Source of the DNA: Oscillospiraceae bacterium
Lineage (GTDB): Bacteria; Bacillota; Clostridia; Oscillospirales; Ruminococcaceae
Direction: 5' to 3'
Assembly: GCA_014799365.1 (NCBI GenBank)
Contig: JAAVIF010000050.1
Coordinates: forward strand, 1 to 43,321
Length of the DNA stretch: 43,321 bases
The notes under the pieces were generated by a model. That model was not told where the DNA came from. It made no database searches and worked only from the letters and a program-made list of their open reading frames with translations. The position numbers and the translations under genes are program-made. Positions 1 to 8,376 of the stretch are shown piece after piece; the first letter of the stretch is position 1; each line of letters opens with the position of its first letter.

Positions 1-29
1 GGCGGATATGTACGTTCAATACAATATCT

Positions 30-115
30 GAGGGAGCTTCGCTCCCTCACGCTGCCGCTATTGCGGCAGCGCATTTAAAAAGTAGCTTGTCTACTTTTTA
101 AATGGATATTAGTAT
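30..115. repeat. Three consecutive hairpins, the last a diverged end of the modular repeat family
   Basis: Three perfect inverted repeats follow one another: 30-37/41-48 (GAGGGAGC), 50-58/63-71 (CGCTGCCGC) and 73-85/91-103 (ATTTAAAAAGTAG). The last is followed by ATTAGTAT at 108-115, the terminal motif of the repeats at 18361 and 30297, and its tip (AAAAGTAGCTTGTCTACTTTT) resembles theirs. The left end is not recognisable, so this is a partial or hybrid copy. It lies directly downstream of the methyltransferase stop codon and could also act as a 3' transcript end. Confidence 0.7.
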
Positions 116-119
116 TACT

Positions 120-992
120 TTATTTAACACCGCGTATCACCATAACAACCGACACATTGGTGTCCCACTTCTTTTCCCCTCTTTCGTACGCATCAATACG
201 TGCATCGTATTTCGCGTTGGTTATCCGCTTCATTTCTTCAATTTCTTCTTCCGTAAAATGTTCCGACATTGAATTGAAAACGGAATCGATCCCGTCAATA
301 TCCGAATATCTTTCCTCGTTTATTATATCATGCGCCAATTTGTCCGAAAATTTGGGATTATCGGGGGTAAGGTCAATAGCGGCAAAACCCGTGTTTATAT
401 TCTTAAACCCGTATTTTTCCATTGCGGCGGGCAGCTCCGCTTCATTCATCCAATATTTGCCCACGGCGTATTTATCAAGTGTTTCGTCGCGCTGTTCCGC
501 TTTTTTCCAAAACCGTTCTTCGTATTCACTCAGAGTTAAACTGTTTTGGGCGGCGGTAATTCCCCTGCGGGAAGATAATACAAGGCAGATTCCGTTCGGT
601 TTAAGCACCCGAAGCTGCTCCCCGTAAAACGCGGAAGGCTCTATATGCTCGCAAACCGTATTAGAAATCACAACATCAAAGCTGTTATCGGCAAAGGAAA
701 GCTTTGTGGCGTCACCCTCCGCGAAAACAATCCCGTTTTCATGCTCCAAAGCAAACCTTATAAATTCGCTGTCGCGGTCAACTGCCGTTATATCCGCGTT
801 CGGGTACCAGCGGTGAAGCGCGCCCGCGAGAGCACCGGGGCCGCAGCCGATCTCAAGTATCTTAAGGCACTTGCTTTCGTCCAGCTCAAACAATTTCTTG
901 TACTGTTCCTTAAACATATCGTCGAATCTCAGCTTACGGGAATAATACAGCGTTTGTGTACCCTGCACGTATTTTGACCAAATATTATTCAT
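120..992 (-). CDS. Class I SAM-dependent methyltransferase
   Basis: Predicted small-molecule or lipid methyltransferase of 290 residues. The Rossmann motif I, LEIGCGPGALAG, is at residues 46-57, followed by an acidic strand end (ITAVDRD) and motif IV-like VVISNTVCEHIEP, then VLKPNGICLVLSSR, as in the Methyltransf_11 and UbiE-like families. There is no signal peptide or membrane segment. The start is supported by AAGAAAGGATCGG just upstream on the minus strand. The substrate cannot be read from sequence. The gene stands alone, 152 bases downstream of the WYL regulator, and may share its control. The fold is near certain; the specific function is unknown. Confidence 0.85.
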   Translation of the reverse strand: MNNIWSKYVQGTQTLYYSRKLRFDDMFKEQYKKLFELDESKCLKILEIGCGPGALAGALHRWYPNADITAVDRDSEFIRFALEHENGIVFAEGDATKLSFADNSFDVVISNTVCEHIEPSAFYGEQLRVLKPNGICLVLSSRRGITAAQNSLTLSEYEERFWKKAEQRDETLDKYAVGKYWMNEAELPAAMEKYGFKNINTGFAAIDLTPDNPKFSDKLAHDIINEERYSDIDGIDSVFNSMSEHFTEEEIEEMKRITNAKYDARIDAYERGEKKWDTNVSVVMVIRGVK

Positions 993-1144
993 AGTACCGA
1001 TCCTTTCTTTTATGGCTTATTGAATATACCTATCTGTCTTTTCGCGAAAAAGGAAATATATAATATCAGTTCAATATGAAATTTTAGGTATAATTTGATG
1101 ATTTTCCCGTGAAATAGTAGCATACTTCATTTTTTTCCAAAATC

Positions 1145-2047
1145 TCAGTACTTTTCATAAATCTTTTTCACAAGCTCCTTATACTCTTCCCTGTACTTCT
1201 TAGGAGATATTATTTCCGCCTTATCACCGAAGGTCAGCACATACTGAAAAAAAGAAGGAAGATCGGACCATGTGAACGTTCGTTCCACATCTCCGTTTTT
1301 ATGAACAATAAGACTGCCGCCGCCGAACTCGTCCGCCAACCGCCACCTTACCGATTTGTCAAACCTTACCGTTGCCTGTATCTCGGTTTCGGTATGGTAA
1401 AACTTATCGCATACGTACTCGGGTACCTCTCTTTTTTCTCTTATCCTGCCCGTACGCTTCAATTCGGCAAGACGCGACAGCTTGAACATTCGATAATCAT
1501 TGCGCATAAGACAGTAGCCCCACACATACCAGCCCGACCACTGAAAAATCAGATGATATGGCTCGATCTCTCGCTTGCTGTCTCCGTTTGGCGCATAATA
1601 GGAAAAGGCTATTGTTTCACCGCTCTCCATAGCTGATTTAATTAGCTCGATCTTTTCGGATAACCCTGTCTTGTCCCAGTTTGCAAGGTCAATTATAATG
1701 TTTCCGACGCTTTTGTTCATGTTTTGACTGTTAGATGAAATTTTGCTCATTAGCTGTCGGTATTGGTTGGTGCCGCTTACACTGTCCAAGCTTTGCAGTC
1801 CCGCAAGTATCGATTTCATATCTTCACGGGACAGCACCGTACGGTCAAGCTTATAGCCGCTCATTATGTATATGCCGCCGCCGTGACCTTTTTCCGAGAC
1901 TATGGGTATTCCCGCCGTGTTTATTGCCTCGATGTCCCTTATTATTGTACGTCTTGATACTTCAAATTTTTCCGCCAGCTCAGCCGTAGTTATCTTGTCC
2001 CTTTGCAGTAATACAGAAAGTATTCCTATCAATCGGTCGAGCTTCAT
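1145..2047 (-). CDS. YafY-type HTH and WYL-domain transcriptional regulator
   Basis: Predicted DNA-binding regulator of 300 residues. Residues 1-60 form a DeoR-like winged helix (LLQRDKITTAELAEKFEVSRRTIIRDIEAINTAGIPI). The WYL region follows in the middle (SGWYVWGYCLMRNDYRMFKLSRL), with a C-terminal WCX-like extension. WYL domains are thought to sense nucleic acid or small ligands, and such regulators are often autoregulated or control neighbours. The start is supported by AAAGGAGTTATTG upstream. The natural target candidates are the adjacent methyltransferase gene and itself. Family call strong, target unknown. Confidence 0.88.
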   Translation of the reverse strand: MKLDRLIGILSVLLQRDKITTAELAEKFEVSRRTIIRDIEAINTAGIPIVSEKGHGGGIYIMSGYKLDRTVLSREDMKSILAGLQSLDSVSGTNQYRQLMSKISSNSQNMNKSVGNIIIDLANWDKTGLSEKIELIKSAMESGETIAFSYYAPNGDSKREIEPYHLIFQWSGWYVWGYCLMRNDYRMFKLSRLAELKRTGRIREKREVPEYVCDKFYHTETEIQATVRFDKSVRWRLADEFGGGSLIVHKNGDVERTFTWSDLPSFFQYVLTFGDKAEIISPKKYREEYKELVKKIYEKY

Positions 2048-2076
2048 TTTACAATAACTCCTTTCCCTTTAAGAAA

Positions 2077-2101
2077 GTGCCGATGCAAAAGGTATCGGCA
2101 C
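2077..2101 (-). terminator. Hairpin downstream of the receiver-like gene
   Basis: Perfect 8-bp stem GTGCCGAT/ATCGGCAC (2077-2084 and 2094-2101) lying between the receiver gene end at 2202 and the WYL gene start. The following T tract on the minus strand (TTTCTT) is short, so this is only a possible weak terminator. Confidence 0.4.
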
Positions 2102-2201
2102 AACGGGTTTCAAAAAATTTTTTTCAGGTTCTTTCATACTTTTATATCATGCAAATTCGTTTGTGCATATCCATTATGCTTAATGAACAAAAATGGCTCG
2201 G

Positions 2202-2630
2202 CTACCTGCCAAGCCTTTCAAGATATTCACCGAAATTTTTCAAATTATCGTTTGGCGATCTCCAGCCGTTTGCCACGCTTTCCGCTGTAAGCCGTATTCT
2301 CTGTATGCTGAGAGGCGGTTCCCAGAAATCAAATACGCCCGTGGAAATAAAATCCTCCGCCTCCTGCTCCTCGAAGCCGTCGCCTATAATAACAAAGGGA
2401 GAAATATTGTCCGACAGCCTTTTGCGAAGACTGCGCGCCGTTTTCAAGCCGCTTAAAAAGCTGAGATCACGCTCTATAATTATCAGATCAAACTTCTTTA
2501 AGCCTATCGCTTCTATCGCGGTATAGCCGGAATCAACTATCGCTAAGTGGTAGCGGCTTCTATCCGATAATGCCGAATAGATAACCGACGACTTCTGACG
2601 GTCGTTTTCTACTGCGAGTATATTTATCAT
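2202..2630 (-). CDS. Degenerate response-regulator receiver domain protein
   Basis: A stand-alone CheY-like domain of 142 residues with no output domain. The first strand MINILAVEND and the region FDLIIIERDLSFLSGLKTARSLR follow the receiver pattern, but the usual phospho-acceptor aspartate position reads Glu (IIIERDL). The conserved Thr/Ser and Lys near the end are replaced (VIIGDGF and FWEPPLS instead of a KP motif). It therefore probably does not undergo normal phosphotransfer and may be a constitutive or protein-binding receiver. The start is supported by GAGGGAGAATAATAC upstream. No cognate kinase is nearby, and a role in motility is not shown. Confidence 0.75.
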   Translation of the reverse strand: MINILAVENDRQKSSVIYSALSDRSRYHLAIVDSGYTAIEAIGLKKFDLIIIERDLSFLSGLKTARSLRKRLSDNISPFVIIGDGFEEQEAEDFISTGVFDFWEPPLSIQRIRLTAESVANGWRSPNDNLKNFGEYLERLGR

Positions 2631-2843
2631 GTATTATTCTCCCTCTTTTGCACAATTGCAAACTTTTTTCGGCTAAACGGTTTCAAATATACAGATAAAT
2701 GCACATCAGAAAAGTACAAATCAATACGCAAAAAGCCTTATTTTTCTGTATTTCACCGTTATAAATGCTGTACTTATAAAATATTTTCTTAAAAATATAT
2801 ACTCAATGTATTATTTTTGCGGTTTATGCAATCCGTCAATTCC
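2631..2843. other. AT-rich intergenic spacer with nothing recognised
   Basis: About 210 AT-rich bases between the amidohydrolase stop and the receiver gene. I see the receiver gene ribosome binding site at its right edge but no convincing small gene, terminator or repeat. Confidence 0.5.
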
Positions 2844-3641
2844 CTAAACGGAAATCTGCAGCAGCTCCGCCGCGTTTTTCCAAAAGATTTTGTCTTTATC
2901 TTCGTCGGATATATCCAAGCCTTCAACAAGCTTTTCCTCCATTGAGGGCAAATGCCACGGCAGGTCGCTGGCAAAAAGTATTCTGTCCGCACCGTGCTTT
3001 TCTATGATTTTCTTCATAAGCTCGGGCCGTAAAAAACCGTCAGTAAACGCGGTGTCAAGCCAAATGTGACGATCGCCGCAAATATAGTGATCAACTGCTT
3101 CCCATGAAAACACTCCGCCCATATGAGCGGCAATTATATTCACGTTTGGCACCTTGCTGTGAACGTAAAGCAAATCCTGCGGCATGGCGTGGCGAACAGT
3201 AGGCGTCACAGGATCATAGCCCATATGTATTGTAACCGGTAACTCCAGCTCCGTGCATTTTTCCCAAAACGGAACAAGTCTTTCTTCAAAAAGAAAAAAG
3301 CCCTGATAATCGGGGTGAATTTTTACCCCCTTTAAACCCAATTCCTTTATTCGGTCAAGCTCGTCAAGATATGCTTCATTATCCGGGTGTACCGTGCCGA
3401 ATGAAATCAGGTTGTCATGGTTCAGCTCCGCCGCCCAGCTATTTATAGAGGTCTGCTGCGTGGGCTTGGTGGCTATGGGCAGCAGTACGCCGTAATCGAC
3501 GCCGCATTCTCTCAGTATACGCCTTGTATCTGTCTCCGTACCCAATGAATAGTGAGGAAAACCCGCGGTATCGGCTAATTTTTTCATCGCTCTTTCCGCT
3601 ATGCCGTCGGGAAAAGCGTGAACATGACAATCTATTTTCAT
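2844..3641 (-). CDS. Amidohydrolase-2 (ACMSD-like) family metal-dependent hydrolase
   Basis: Predicted TIM-barrel metallohydrolase or decarboxylase of about 265 residues. Metal-ligand motifs appear in order: DCHVHAF (HxH) at the N-terminus, GVKIHPDYQG, VTIHMGY, AAHMGG and FASDLPW with the catalytic Asp. The ATG giving MKIDCHVHAF at 3641 is preferred because the HxH motif always lies near the N-terminus. A GTG at 3677 in the same frame would add 12 residues and has no visible ribosome binding site. Neither start has a perfect one. The substrate is unknown, and the neighbours give no pathway. Confidence 0.82.
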   Translation of the reverse strand: MKIDCHVHAFPDGIAERAMKKLADTAGFPHYSLGTETDTRRILRECGVDYGVLLPIATKPTQQTSINSWAAELNHDNLISFGTVHPDNEAYLDELDRIKELGLKGVKIHPDYQGFFLFEERLVPFWEKCTELELPVTIHMGYDPVTPTVRHAMPQDLLYVHSKVPNVNIIAAHMGGVFSWEAVDHYICGDRHIWLDTAFTDGFLRPELMKKIIEKHGADRILFASDLPWHLPSMEEKLVEGLDISDEDKDKIFWKNAAELLQISV

Positions 3642-3830
3642 TTTTACTTTTGCTCTTTCTATGGATTTGTTAGACACAGTGTTCTGCTTTTGAAATCAAG
3701 CCCGTTTGTACCGATACCGATCATACTTAACCAATGGGTCGGCCGTCAATGAAAACGGATAACAGCCTTTATTCCTGCGGCCAAAATGTGGATCGCGCAA
3801 ATTACCGCTGCCGTCGTATCAGAAGCGGTC

Positions 3831-4322
3831 CTAAAAGCTGCTGTCCAACGATCCGCCCAGCTTTCCGGTAGGATTAACGCTTGAATAATAATCAAGCTTC
3901 TTTTTATCGTTTTTAAGCTGAACAAGCTGTTCCTTTGCCTCATTTGTGCGGGACGTAAACTGAGCCTGCAATGCCTTGTCGTTTTCCGCGGCCTGAAGCT
4001 GTGCGGAGCGAAGACTTACTATTGTATTCTGCAAAGGAGCAAGCTCGTCGCTTATACGCTGGTTTATATTCGTACCCGTCAGCATTCCTCTGATAAGCGC
4101 GCTGTCCTCGGACTCAAAGCTGTCGATAAGCTCGGTGCAGGTGCTTTTTACCTTGTCCATTTCCTTAATAATATCGTCTCTTTCCTGCACCTTTTCCGTC
4201 AGGTCCTCAACCTCCTCGCTTTCTATCTGCATTATCAAAGCACCTATTTCGTTGTACTTCAGAAGAAATTGTTCCATTTTAGCAAAATTTTCGGCCAGCA
4301 ATTTTACATTTTCTGTTTTCAT
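3831..4322 (-). CDS. Small coiled-coil protein at the fliT position of the flagellar operon
   Basis: A 163-residue, highly charged and helical protein (SEEVEDLTEKVQERDDIIKEMDKVKSTCTELIDS). It has no signal peptide and a Gly/Ser-rich tail ending GGSLDSSF. The start at 4322 (MKTENVKLL) is chosen over the in-frame one at 4361 because GAAAGGA lies 8 bases upstream. It follows fliS, where Bacillus carries the FliD chaperone fliT, and size and helicity fit a FliT/FlgN-like export chaperone. Direct sequence recognition is weak, so the role is inferred from position. A hairpin at 4426-4448 and a 20-bp palindrome separate it from fliS, so it may be expressed separately. Confidence 0.6.
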   Translation of the reverse strand: MKTENVKLLAENFAKMEQFLLKYNEIGALIMQIESEEVEDLTEKVQERDDIIKEMDKVKSTCTELIDSFESEDSALIRGMLTGTNINQRISDELAPLQNTIVSLRSAQLQAAENDKALQAQFTSRTNEAKEQLVQLKNDKKKLDYYSSVNPTGKLGGSLDSSF

Positions 4323-4347
4323 AAGGTAAATCCTTTCATACGGTTTA

Positions 4348-4404
4348 ATACTATTAACCATTTTGACTTTTGATTTTATCCTGTGTCAAAATGGTTAATA
4401 GTAT
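4348..4404. repeat. Perfect 20-bp inverted repeat in front of the FliT-position gene
   Basis: Left arm 4348-4367 (ATACTATTAACCATTTTGAC) is matched exactly by its reverse complement at 4385-4404, with a 17-base loop. It ends about 25 bases upstream of the 4322 start codon on the minus strand. It has no T tract and so is not a standard terminator. It could be a mobile palindromic repeat, an operator or a leader hairpin. Confidence 0.8.
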
Positions 4405-4425
4405 AATAGCCCTGCAATCAAAACA

Positions 4426-4448
4426 ACAGCCGAATGGGGTTCGGCTGT
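4426..4448. terminator. Bidirectional terminator-like hairpin after fliS
   Basis: Stem ACAGCCGAA (4426-4434) pairs with TTCGGCTGT (4440-4448) around a 5-base loop, flanked by AAAAC and GTTTT. On the minus strand it would end most fliS transcripts, about 100 bases beyond the stop. Confidence 0.65.
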
Positions 4449-4545
4449 GTTTTAGAATTTTTTTAACTCACGATTTTCATTATCGAACGGTAATATAAAA
4501 AGCAATTTCAATGAAAATCAATATATAAAGCGCAAGCTCAGTTTG

Positions 4546-4944
4546 TTACTTCGGCTGGCGCATGCTCTGTGCCGCGATCTCGTCCTTTGACATTGTGGAG
4601 ATCTGCGTAAACGCGTCCTTCAATTCTCCGATCATAGGCAATAAGGTCTTGATCACTTGCACGTCCTTTTTAACATTTGCGGCTATTATCTGTCTTTCCA
4701 AAAACGTATAAATTGAATCCAGATTCTTTCCTATGGGCAGATTAACATCAAGCACCGATCTTAAAGCCGCAATTAAATCCACCGATTTGTTAAGAGCTTT
4801 ATTCGCGCTTTCGTAATTCTTATCCTCAATAAAGACTATTGATCTGTTCAGCTCCCTTTCGGTCTCGCTGTAAAGCTTTATCACTATCTCTATTGGGGTC
4901 ATGGTGGTAACCGACTGTTTTTTATACGCTGCGTAGGGATTCAT
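4546..4944 (-). CDS. fliS: Flagellar export chaperone FliS
   Basis: A 132-residue helical chaperone that binds flagellin in the cytoplasm and delivers it to the flagellar export gate. The N-terminus MNPYAAYKKQSVTTMTPIEIVIKLY is the hallmark FliS motif, and the rest (RSVLDVNLPIGKNLDSIYTFLERQI) fits the four-helix fold at normal length. The start is supported by GAAAGGACATT upstream. It follows fliD, as in Bacillus subtilis. The flagellin gene itself is outside the window. A pair of mutually exclusive hairpins lies in its leader (4964-5003). Confidence 0.96.
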   Translation of the reverse strand: MNPYAAYKKQSVTTMTPIEIVIKLYSETERELNRSIVFIEDKNYESANKALNKSVDLIAALRSVLDVNLPIGKNLDSIYTFLERQIIAANVKKDVQVIKTLLPMIGELKDAFTQISTMSKDEIAAQSMRQPK

Positions 4945-4963
4945 AGGGTTAATGTCCTTTCAT

Positions 4964-5003
4964 ACCAATGCAGCAAAAAGCCGCATTGGTACGGCTTTTT
5001 GCT
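4964..5003 (-). promoter_or_regulatory. Mutually exclusive hairpins between fliD and fliS
   Basis: ACCAATGC (4964-4971) can pair with GCATTGGT (4983-4990), while AGCAAAAAGCCG (4972-4983) can pair with CGGCTTTTTGCT (4992-5003). The two stems use overlapping bases and cannot form together. The second resembles an intrinsic terminator with its T run in the stem. The arrangement looks like an attenuator tuning fliS relative to fliD, but no ligand or leader peptide is visible. Confidence 0.5.
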
Positions 5004-5043
5004 GATAGGCTTACACTTTGGTAAAATATTTCGTTACAAACAA

Positions 5044-8000
5044 TTACATTCCCATAAGCTGATTGATATATGAAGACTGCGAGTTGATGTTACCCAAAAG
5101 CGTTTCCATGTTGGAATAAATCTTCCAGTAACGATCCTGCTGCTGGTCGTAACGCTTCTGCAATTTTGTAATGGTTGATTTCAAGCTTTCAATCTGCTTG
5201 TAGATCGAGTTGTTGGTCGCGGAAGCAGTACCCGAAACGCCCGCTTTTTCAACCAAGGTACCTCTTTCTCCGGGGCCGCCCGAGGTCTTAACGGCGGAAT
5301 TGATAATGCTCTCGAACTGAGCGGAAATTCCGTTTTCGGGGTCTGTAAACAGCTTGCTGAATTCGTCCGCATATGTTGCGAATATGCTTTCAAACTCCTC
5401 GTCGCTGATCTTGGAGTCAAACTGAAGCTTACCGTGATTTGTCCAGTTGCTGGAGGTGGTGATACCTAATGTGTACAAGCCAACCTTGGTTCCGTCCGCC
5501 GCGTCAACGGTGTTGTAAATAACGCTTCTCAGCTTGGACATGATGCTTGTTAAGGTCTGATCTCTGTAAAGAATACCCTTGTTGGCAAGCTTTTCCCACT
5601 TGTTCTGCTGGCTTTCGGAAAGATCCATTTCCTCAATATCGTCATCGGTAAGGAAGTAGTAATCCGAATTGGGTTCATCGTCAACATATCCGAAAACTTC
5701 ATCTATAAGCTTGTTGTAATCCTCAACAAAGCTCTTGATAGCTTCAATGGGCTTGGAATAATCGCGGCTTACCTCATTGGTAAACTCGGTACCCTCAGCC
5801 GACTGGGAGAAGGTGAAGGTTGTGCCGTCGACCGTGTAAGAGTTGGAGGTGGTTTCTACATCAACACCGTTCACTTCAAGAATAGTGTTCTTGCCCTGTG
5901 TAAAGTTCTGTCCCGCAACAAAGCCCAGTGCGGACAACAGTCCCTGATCGCCGTCCTCAATATCGATAGTGGTATCTCTGCCGTATTCGTTGGCCGTGAT
6001 CGTGAACTGGTTGGTCAAGGTGGTGTAGGTCATCTTAACGCCCGCGTCGGAAGCGTTGATCTGCTTCATCATATCGGAAACGGTGATGTCCCCGCTGAAT
6101 GTGAAATCATGACCGTTGATTGAGAAGCTGTAATTTCCGTTGCTGTCAGCCTCAAGACCCAGCTCGCTGAGCTTGGATGTAGTATCTACCTGGCTTGTTG
6201 TACCCGAGGTCGCTGTTTTATCCAAACCGAAATCGCTTGCGTTGTTTGCGGACTGAGTTATAGCGAATTCCTTGGCGTTGCCGGTGTATATGCCCTTGCC
6301 CTGAAGCGTGATGCTGCCGTCAGCTTCTACGGTAGCTTCCAATTTTGTCAGCTCGTTGCCGAATGTCAGCGCACCCAAATTGTTTTCGATATTGGCCTTA
6401 TTGAAGTCAAATACCGCTTCTTCCTTGGTATATCCGGCTATGTAGTCTTCCTCGGAGGGACCTGTATAAAGACCCGCTTCCTCAAACAGCTCCATTTTTT
6501 CGGCTTCGCTTAAGCCGTCATAATCTAAGGACAGAATACCGTTATTTGCGTAATCGTCGGCGATATCCTGCGCCTCCTGCTCGTAAGCGGTGTACTGCGC
6601 GGTTGTCTTAAACTCATCGTCTGTGTACTTGAAATTAGCAAGTGAAACGTAATTTTCATCGCCCTCGGTGGAGGAAATCTCCCCGCTTGCAACCTTTGCG
6701 TCGTAAGCTTCCTGCTTAGCTGCAGCAAACTGAGCGTTGTATGCCGCCTTCTGCTCTCTTGCTACCGCCTTGTCGGTGTTAGCCTGAGCATCGTCCTTGA
6801 TCTTCTGAACTTCTTTTTGATAATTCTCGTACAGCTTCTGACCGGTTTCGTCGTTGGCAATGTAAGAGTCAACATCGGCTTCGGTCATAGCAGACTTGAT
6901 AGTGTCGGTAAATTCGCCTCTGAAGTACTGCTTGAATGTAACGAAATTGGGATCCTTGGGATCATAGGCACCTGAATCAATACCGTATTTATCATTATAA
7001 TCATTGACGATCCGAGTAAACAACGCCTGCTGCTCAGCTGTCATGTCCTGGGTATTGGCTTTGAAGCCGTCGCCCGTTTCGGTTTCATAATATTCGATAT
7101 GCTTCTCAATATCACTGAGCATATCATTGGCAAAGCAGTTTTTCGCGTTTTCCTTAAGGCTTTCGGTAGCATTGTTCATCGCGGCATTGTATCTTGCCTG
7201 TGCCATATTTTCGGAAAAGGCTTTCTTTTGAGCGTCGGTAAGATTATTATCCCACAATTTAAACTCGTCGTAAACCTCGCCCTCGCGCTGGTTTAAAGCG
7301 ATCTCCTTAAACAGCTCAACCTTATCCTGATCCGCGTCCTCCTTGATATTGCCGTCGTCGTCGAAAATATCGTCAAAGTAATCGGAAGCAATGGTTGAGA
7401 ATGTAACGGTCTTGGTGGTATCTCCTACGGTAACGGTAAAGGTATTGTTGCCCGTTTGCATATTGCCGATATTGCCCAAGTCGCGTGTATCTTTATAAAG
7501 GGTCGCGCTGCCCGTAACTACCGCCGACTTGTCGGAGGAAGTGAACTTGTTGTCGGAGCCGATAGAAACAATGTTGCTGCCGTCGGTTTTAGTTCCGAAT
7601 ACGGAAAGCTGAGCGTTTATATTATCTCTTACCTCTGCCTCCGTACCGCCCTTGAAAGTAATATTTTTGTTCTTTCCGTTAACGGATACGGACATAGTGT
7701 AGGTCTCATTGCTGTCATTGCACTTGGAAAGGTCTACCGCCTTGCCGTTTGTGCCGGAGGACTTAAGAGTAGCCTGTGTGGCAACCTGATTTACCTTGAC
7801 CTTATATGTTCCGGGATTGGCGTTAACGTTGCTGGAAACCTTTACGCCGTTTACGTTTGTTCCCGCGGAATTGGTAAGAGTGCTCTTGAAGGAATTGAAC
7901 AGACCTGTGGATTTCAGGCTGGTGGAACCGTTAAGTATATCAAAATACTTATCCTTAAAGTTTGTGAAGCTGGTAATTAAGGAACGGTAAGCCTCCTGCT

Positions 8001-8139
8001 GTGCCTGGAGCTTAAGTACCTTTCTTTCACTGGTGTTGATCTTGCTCTTGGTGGTGGACGTCAAGGCGTTAACTATCGCCTCGGTATCGAGACCCGAATT
8101 CATACCGCTCATTCTGAGCGCGCTTGTTGCATTAGCCAT
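5044..8139 (-). CDS. fliD: Flagellar hook-associated protein 2 (filament cap), with a large insertion
   Basis: Secreted cap protein that folds flagellin onto the filament tip, 1031 residues, far longer than the usual 450-700. The FliD N-terminal domain is clear at about residues 10-110 (MSGMNSGLDTEAIVNALTSTTKSKI), and the C-terminal domain lies at about 740-1020, ending in a coiled coil (SLKSTITKLQKRYDQQQDRYWKIYSNMETLLGNINSQSSYINQLMGM). Between them, about residues 250-605 are an acidic, Ala/Tyr/Lys-rich helical insertion following a flagellin-IN-like strand (TVTVGDTTKTVTF). The start has AAAGGAGGATTAACC upstream, and csrA ends 5 bases before it. The insertion probably forms a surface-exposed D2/D3-type domain. 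Confidence 0.95.
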   Translation of the reverse strand: MANATSALRMSGMNSGLDTEAIVNALTSTTKSKINTSERKVLKLQAQQEAYRSLITSFTNFKDKYFDILNGSTSLKSTGLFNSFKSTLTNSAGTNVNGVKVSSNVNANPGTYKVKVNQVATQATLKSSGTNGKAVDLSKCNDSNETYTMSVSVNGKNKNITFKGGTEAEVRDNINAQLSVFGTKTDGSNIVSIGSDNKFTSSDKSAVVTGSATLYKDTRDLGNIGNMQTGNNTFTVTVGDTTKTVTFSTIASDYFDDIFDDDGNIKEDADQDKVELFKEIALNQREGEVYDEFKLWDNNLTDAQKKAFSENMAQARYNAAMNNATESLKENAKNCFANDMLSDIEKHIEYYETETGDGFKANTQDMTAEQQALFTRIVNDYNDKYGIDSGAYDPKDPNFVTFKQYFRGEFTDTIKSAMTEADVDSYIANDETGQKLYENYQKEVQKIKDDAQANTDKAVAREQKAAYNAQFAAAKQEAYDAKVASGEISSTEGDENYVSLANFKYTDDEFKTTAQYTAYEQEAQDIADDYANNGILSLDYDGLSEAEKMELFEEAGLYTGPSEEDYIAGYTKEEAVFDFNKANIENNLGALTFGNELTKLEATVEADGSITLQGKGIYTGNAKEFAITQSANNASDFGLDKTATSGTTSQVDTTSKLSELGLEADSNGNYSFSINGHDFTFSGDITVSDMMKQINASDAGVKMTYTTLTNQFTITANEYGRDTTIDIEDGDQGLLSALGFVAGQNFTQGKNTILEVNGVDVETTSNSYTVDGTTFTFSQSAEGTEFTNEVSRDYSKPIEAIKSFVEDYNKLIDEVFGYVDDEPNSDYYFLTDDDIEEMDLSESQQNKWEKLANKGILYRDQTLTSIMSKLRSVIYNTVDAADGTKVGLYTLGITTSSNWTNHGKLQFDSKISDEEFESIFATYADEFSKLFTDPENGISAQFESIINSAVKTSGGPGERGTLVEKAGVSGTASATNNSIYKQIESLKSTITKLQKRYDQQQDRYWKIYSNMETLLGNINSQSSYINQLMGM

Positions 8140-8144
8140 AGCGG

Positions 8145-8375
8145 TTAATCCTCCTTTTTGAATTTAAACAGACTCTCCAATGTTTCCTTGGGGATTTCTC
8201 TTGAGGAGTCCTCATTTATATTTTGCGTATCAAGAAGCTCGTTTCGGATAATCTTTACATCCTTCGGAGCAGAAATACCGATCTTAACGCGATCCTTCGC
8301 AACCTCTAAGATAGTGACCTCTATGTGGTCGGCAATGATAACGCTTTCTTCTGTTTTTCTTGTCACAACTAACAT
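8145..8375 (-). CDS. csrA: Carbon storage regulator CsrA (flagellin translation repressor)
   Basis: RNA-binding post-transcriptional regulator of 76 residues. MLVVTRKTEESVIIADHIEVTILEVAKDRVKIGISAPKDVKIIRNEL matches CsrA from the first residue. The start at 8375 is fixed by AAGGAGGGCTGAT directly upstream; the in-frame start at 8402 would add nine residues ahead of the conserved MLVV. The C-terminal extension (QNINEDSSREIPKETLESLFKFKKED) is of the kind FliW binds in Gram-positives. It begins one base after the fliW stop, so the pair is translationally coupled. It probably represses flagellin mRNA. Confidence 0.96.
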   Translation of the reverse strand: MLVVTRKTEESVIIADHIEVTILEVAKDRVKIGISAPKDVKIIRNELLDTQNINEDSSREIPKETLESLFKFKKED

Positions 8376-8376
8376 A

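Noticed and set aside
7440-7480. GCCGATAT within fliD on the plus strand as a SigD promoter
   Set aside because: The nearest TAAA is 24 bases away instead of 15 and it would read antisense into fliD.
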